From an uncultured Flavobacteriales bacterium (lineage in GTDB: Bacteria; Bacteroidota; Bacteroidia; Flavobacteriales_D; Crocinitomicaceae), in NCBI GenBank assembly GCA_903899795.1, contig CAIUKX010000673.1, forward strand, positions 1 through 6,179: a stretch of 6,179 nucleotides of DNA. The letters are read 5' to 3'. A program made the position numbers and the translations under genes. Position 1 is the stretch's first letter. Every line of letters starts with the position of its first letter. The notes beneath the pieces are model-generated. The model did not search any database, was not told the DNA's origin, and saw only the letters and a list, made by a program, of their open reading frames with translations. Below are positions 4,459 to 6,179 of the stretch, one piece after another.

Positions 4459-5352
4459 CTATGATTTTGCAATTTCTCTGAATAATTCTTTCTGTTTTTC
4501 TGTCAAATTGGTTGGAATCTTTACGTTGTAAGTTACAATCAAATCTCCAAACTCGCCCTCACTCTTGTATACAGGCATTCCTTTTCCTTTCAGCTTTACT
4601 TTCGTTCCGTTTTGTGTTTCCGGTTTGACAGTCATTTTGACTTTTCCAGTTAACGTATTGACCATTAAATCTCCACCCAAAACTGCAGTGATTAGGTCGA
4701 CCTCTTGTTGTAAATAAAGGTTGTTTCCTTCGCGTTTAAAAGCAGTGTTGTTTTCAATAATGAAAGAAATGTACAAATCTCCTTTTGGACCGCCATTCAT
4801 ACCTTCGCCACCGTGACTTTTGATTTTAATTGTCTGTCCGTTTTCCACACCAGCAGGAATTGTAAGGCGAATACTTTTGCCATTGACAGTCAACGTTTGT
4901 TTTTGAGAAACAAGAATGTCGAGGAGATTTAAGCGAAGTTCTGCAGAGTAATCCTGACCTTTGAAGGATGAAGCTGAACGTTGACGACCACCACCACCCA
5001 TGCCACCGAACATCGATTCAAAGAAATCGGAATAATCCTGACCACCAAAATTTCCTGAATAACCTTGATTGGTATATTGACCTTGATTTTGCTGCTGATA
5101 TTGTTTTTGTTTTTCAAATTCATCAGCATGTTTCCAGTCTTTACCGTATTTATCGTATTTTTTACGTTTTTCAGGGTCGCTTAATACTTCATGAGCCTCA
5201 TTGATTCCCTGAAATTTTGTTTTCGCACTTTCATCATTGGGATTCACGTCCGGGTGGTATTTCCTGGCTAATTTTCGGTATGCCTTCTTGATATCAGCTT
5301 CTGTTGCTGATTTATCAATTTCGAGAACTTTATAATAATCTATGAATGACAT
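4459..5352 (-). CDS. cbpA: DnaJ-family co-chaperone, CbpA type
   Basis: A 297-residue class II J-domain protein. Residues 4-67 form the J domain (DYYKVLEIDKSATEADI onward) with the HPD tripeptide at 33-35, which stimulates DnaK ATPase activity. Residues about 84-130 are a Gly/Gln/Phe-rich linker with a GGMGGGG run. Residues about 134-295 are the two beta-barrel client-binding subdomains and the dimer tail. The CxxCxGxG zinc-binding repeats of DnaJ are absent, which separates it from class I DnaJ; E. coli CbpA is 306 residues. It acts in the cytoplasm with DnaK and GrpE in protein folding; E. coli CbpA also binds curved DNA and associates with the nucleoid. The cbpM gene follows after 4 bases. 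No clear promoter match or heat-shock operator is visible in the 135 bases upstream. Confidence 0.95.
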   Translation of the reverse strand: MSFIDYYKVLEIDKSATEADIKKAYRKLARKYHPDVNPNDESAKTKFQGINEAHEVLSDPEKRKKYDKYGKDWKHADEFEKQKQYQQQNQGQYTNQGYSGNFGGQDYSDFFESMFGGMGGGGRQRSASSFKGQDYSAELRLNLLDILVSQKQTLTVNGKSIRLTIPAGVENGQTIKIKSHGGEGMNGGPKGDLYISFIIENNTAFKREGNNLYLQQEVDLITAVLGGDLMVNTLTGKVKMTVKPETQNGTKVKLKGKGMPVYKSEGEFGDLIVTYNVKIPTNLTEKQKELFREIAKS

Positions 5353-5428
5353 ATTTCTTTATTGTTTTTTATGGAACAAAGTTCAGGTAATGAAAACAAT
5401 AAAAGATTGATTTATATCAGGATTGAAA

Positions 5429-5459
5429 ATGATCTTTTAACTACTCTATTAAAGATCAT
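5429..5459 (-). terminator. Candidate hairpin terminator after the STAS-like gene
   Basis: ATGATCTTTTAA (5429-5440) and TTAAAGATCAT (5449-5459) pair over 11 positions with a one-base bulge and an 8-base loop. On the minus strand the hairpin is followed by TTTTC. It lies 28 bases after the stop of the 145-residue gene and before cbpA. The stem is AT-rich and the T-run short, so it could instead be a regulatory element of cbpA. Confidence 0.5.
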
Positions 5460-5487
5460 AGAACTAAAAAGGAGATGATCGTCAAGT

Positions 5488-5925
5488 TTAAAGATATGTT
5501 TTTAGCCACGTTTTTGCTTCGTCAACGGATGGGAAAAGTTGGACGGGCATCCCCGTGTTATTCAATCTTAGAAAAGTGGTAGTCAGTGAAGTTTTAAATA
5601 ATCCTTGTGTGACAACGGCTTCTGCTTTGATGTATTTAGGAAATTCCACTGAAATATATTCTGCGACTTCTTTACTTATGTGCAGAACATTTATTGCATC
5701 TGTTAGAAAACACAATTTTTCCTCATTTTTTATGAACGATGAGAAAAGTTTTATCATTTCTTTATAGTGTTCAATCGTTCTTTCGATATTCTTTGTATTA
5801 GCACATAATATCCCATTTTCATCCATCCAAAATGTGGAAATAGCTGTTTCGAAAAGTTGAGTTCCTAACGGAGGTGTAAGAATGCACTCAATTTGCATCG
5901 TTGTAGTATATTTGACTGCCATCAT
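5488..5925 (-). CDS. STAS/SpoIIAA-like protein of unknown function, 145 aa
   Basis: A soluble alpha/beta protein that looks like the Bacteroidota SpoIIAA/STAS-like families (it resembles DUF7793, from memory). Supporting marks: an early strand ending in FWMDENGIL (32-40), a helix with repeating charged residues (48-65), a strand with a central aspartate (LCFLTDA, D76), an EVAEYISVEFPKYIKAEAVV block (86-105), and a C-terminal FLRLNNTGMPVQLFPSVDEA followed by WLKTYL. In that family the final part has a conserved P...LF...EAxxWL pattern, which is present (P127, L130-F131, A137, W140-L141). STAS-like proteins often act as anti-anti-sigma factors or signal adaptors, but this group has no assigned role that I know of. 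Two adjacent ATGs (5925 and 5922) are both possible starts. It has its own promoter and probably its own terminator, so it is a single-gene unit. Confidence 0.75.
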   Translation of the reverse strand: MMAVKYTTTMQIECILTPPLGTQLFETAISTFWMDENGILCANTKNIERTIEHYKEMIKLFSSFIKNEEKLCFLTDAINVLHISKEVAEYISVEFPKYIKAEAVVTQGLFKTSLTTTFLRLNNTGMPVQLFPSVDEAKTWLKTYL

Positions 5926-5955
5926 ATAGTTTTATCGTTGCTTAGTAGAACATTC

Positions 5956-5986
5956 CAAAACTAAAGTATTAGAATTGTAAAAACAA
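5956..5986 (-). promoter_or_regulatory. Promoter of the STAS-like gene
   Basis: On the minus strand TTG (5984-5986), 20 bases, then TAGTTTTG (5956-5963), a full match to TAnnTTTG. Transcription would start near 5949, about 24 bases before the ATG at 5925. The -33 element lies inside the left arm of a large dyad. Confidence 0.65.
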
Positions 5987-6014
5987 GCAATTTAATATTT
6001 AAATACTTGTTTTT
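5979..6014. promoter_or_regulatory. Large dyad overlapping the -33 element, candidate operator
   Basis: Outer arms AAAAACAAG (5979-5987) and CTTGTTTTT (6006-6014) are perfect inverted copies. Inside them ATTTAA (5990-5995) and TTAAAT (5999-6004) are also inverted around nearly the same centre. Together that is 15 paired positions over 36 bases. No plus-strand gene ends here and the upstream minus-strand gene already has a terminator, so an operator is the better reading than a terminator. Confidence 0.45.
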
Positions 6015-6082
6015 AATCGATAAGAATTATTTTATTGTCGATAAATTTATTTTTACCTAATATTTTGGGTTTTAATTGAAAA

Positions 6083-6119
6083 GAAAATCCCCGAAAAGGG
6101 ATACTCTCCGGGGATTTTC
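6083..6119 (-). terminator. Strong hairpin terminator of the gene entering at the right edge
   Basis: GAAAATCCCCG (6083-6093) and CGGGGATTTTC (6109-6119) form a perfect 11-bp stem with a 15-base loop. On the minus strand the stem runs into TTTTCTTTTC, giving the T-rich tail. It lies 22 bases after the stop codon at 6142, so it closes the partial upstream gene and insulates the STAS-like gene. Confidence 0.85.
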
Positions 6120-6141
6120 GTTGTTGTAGAAGGTTTATTCT

Positions 6142-6179
6142 TTAATTTGTTTTGTATTCTTTTAATTCAAGTAATCTCG
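6142..6179 (-). CDS. C-terminal end of a gene entering from the right edge
   Basis: In the third minus-strand frame the last 11 codons read RLLELKEYKTN and end in TAA at 6142-6144. The charged, helix-like tail and the strong terminator 22 bases beyond the stop support a real gene end. Another frame gives a stop at 6162-6164, so the frame is not proven. The product cannot be named from so few residues. Confidence 0.4.
   Translation of the reverse strand, partial: RLLELKEYKTN

Noticed and set aside
4929..5204. Frames on both strands over the Gly/Gln-rich part of cbpA
   Set aside because: Low-complexity repeats (GGN and CAR codons) leave other frames open by chance; the DnaJ frame is certain.
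5353..5487. Promoter or heat-shock operator for cbpA
   Set aside because: The best -7 candidate, GAACTTTG on the minus strand, lacks the leading T and has no -33 partner at the right distance; no CIRCE-like inverted repeat was seen.

Overview
The window looks like a chromosomal segment of a Bacteroidota bacterium, most likely in the Flavobacteriales. It is AT-rich, and genes lack clear AGGAGG ribosome sites. Several genes have the phylum's distinctive promoter layout on their 5' side: TTG or TTTG, about 18-21 bases, then TAnnTTTG. Almost every gene is on the minus strand, so the text reads right to left. The genus is not determined.

Right part (about 2550-6179), housekeeping in character. 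At the edge is the last piece of a gene (6142-6179), closed by a strong hairpin terminator. Next comes a STAS/SpoIIAA-like 145-residue protein with its own promoter and a large dyad over that promoter. A DnaJ-family co-chaperone of the CbpA type follows, with its small regulator CbpM 4 bases downstream. Then comes type I methionine aminopeptidase (map), with an unrecognised multi-pass membrane protein starting 3 bases after its stop.

Middle (2051-2601): three tRNA genes on the minus strand in the order Ser(GCU), Pro(UGG), Arg(UCU). The Ser and Pro genes have good promoter matches. Hairpin terminators follow Pro and Arg.

Left part (1-2050), accessory in character. It begins directly beyond the 3' end of tRNA-Arg and has more A+T and less recognisable proteins. 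A small XRE-type repressor (plus strand) faces a tightly packed minus-strand operon: a 55-residue single-pass membrane protein, a 239-residue orphan, a 112-residue protein with a SWIM zinc-finger signature, and, after a 71-base gap, a lipoprotein that runs off the window. A near-consensus promoter and short palindromes lie between the repressor and the operon. This is the most likely place for an undescribed system, but no catalytic domain can be recognised and its function remains unknown.
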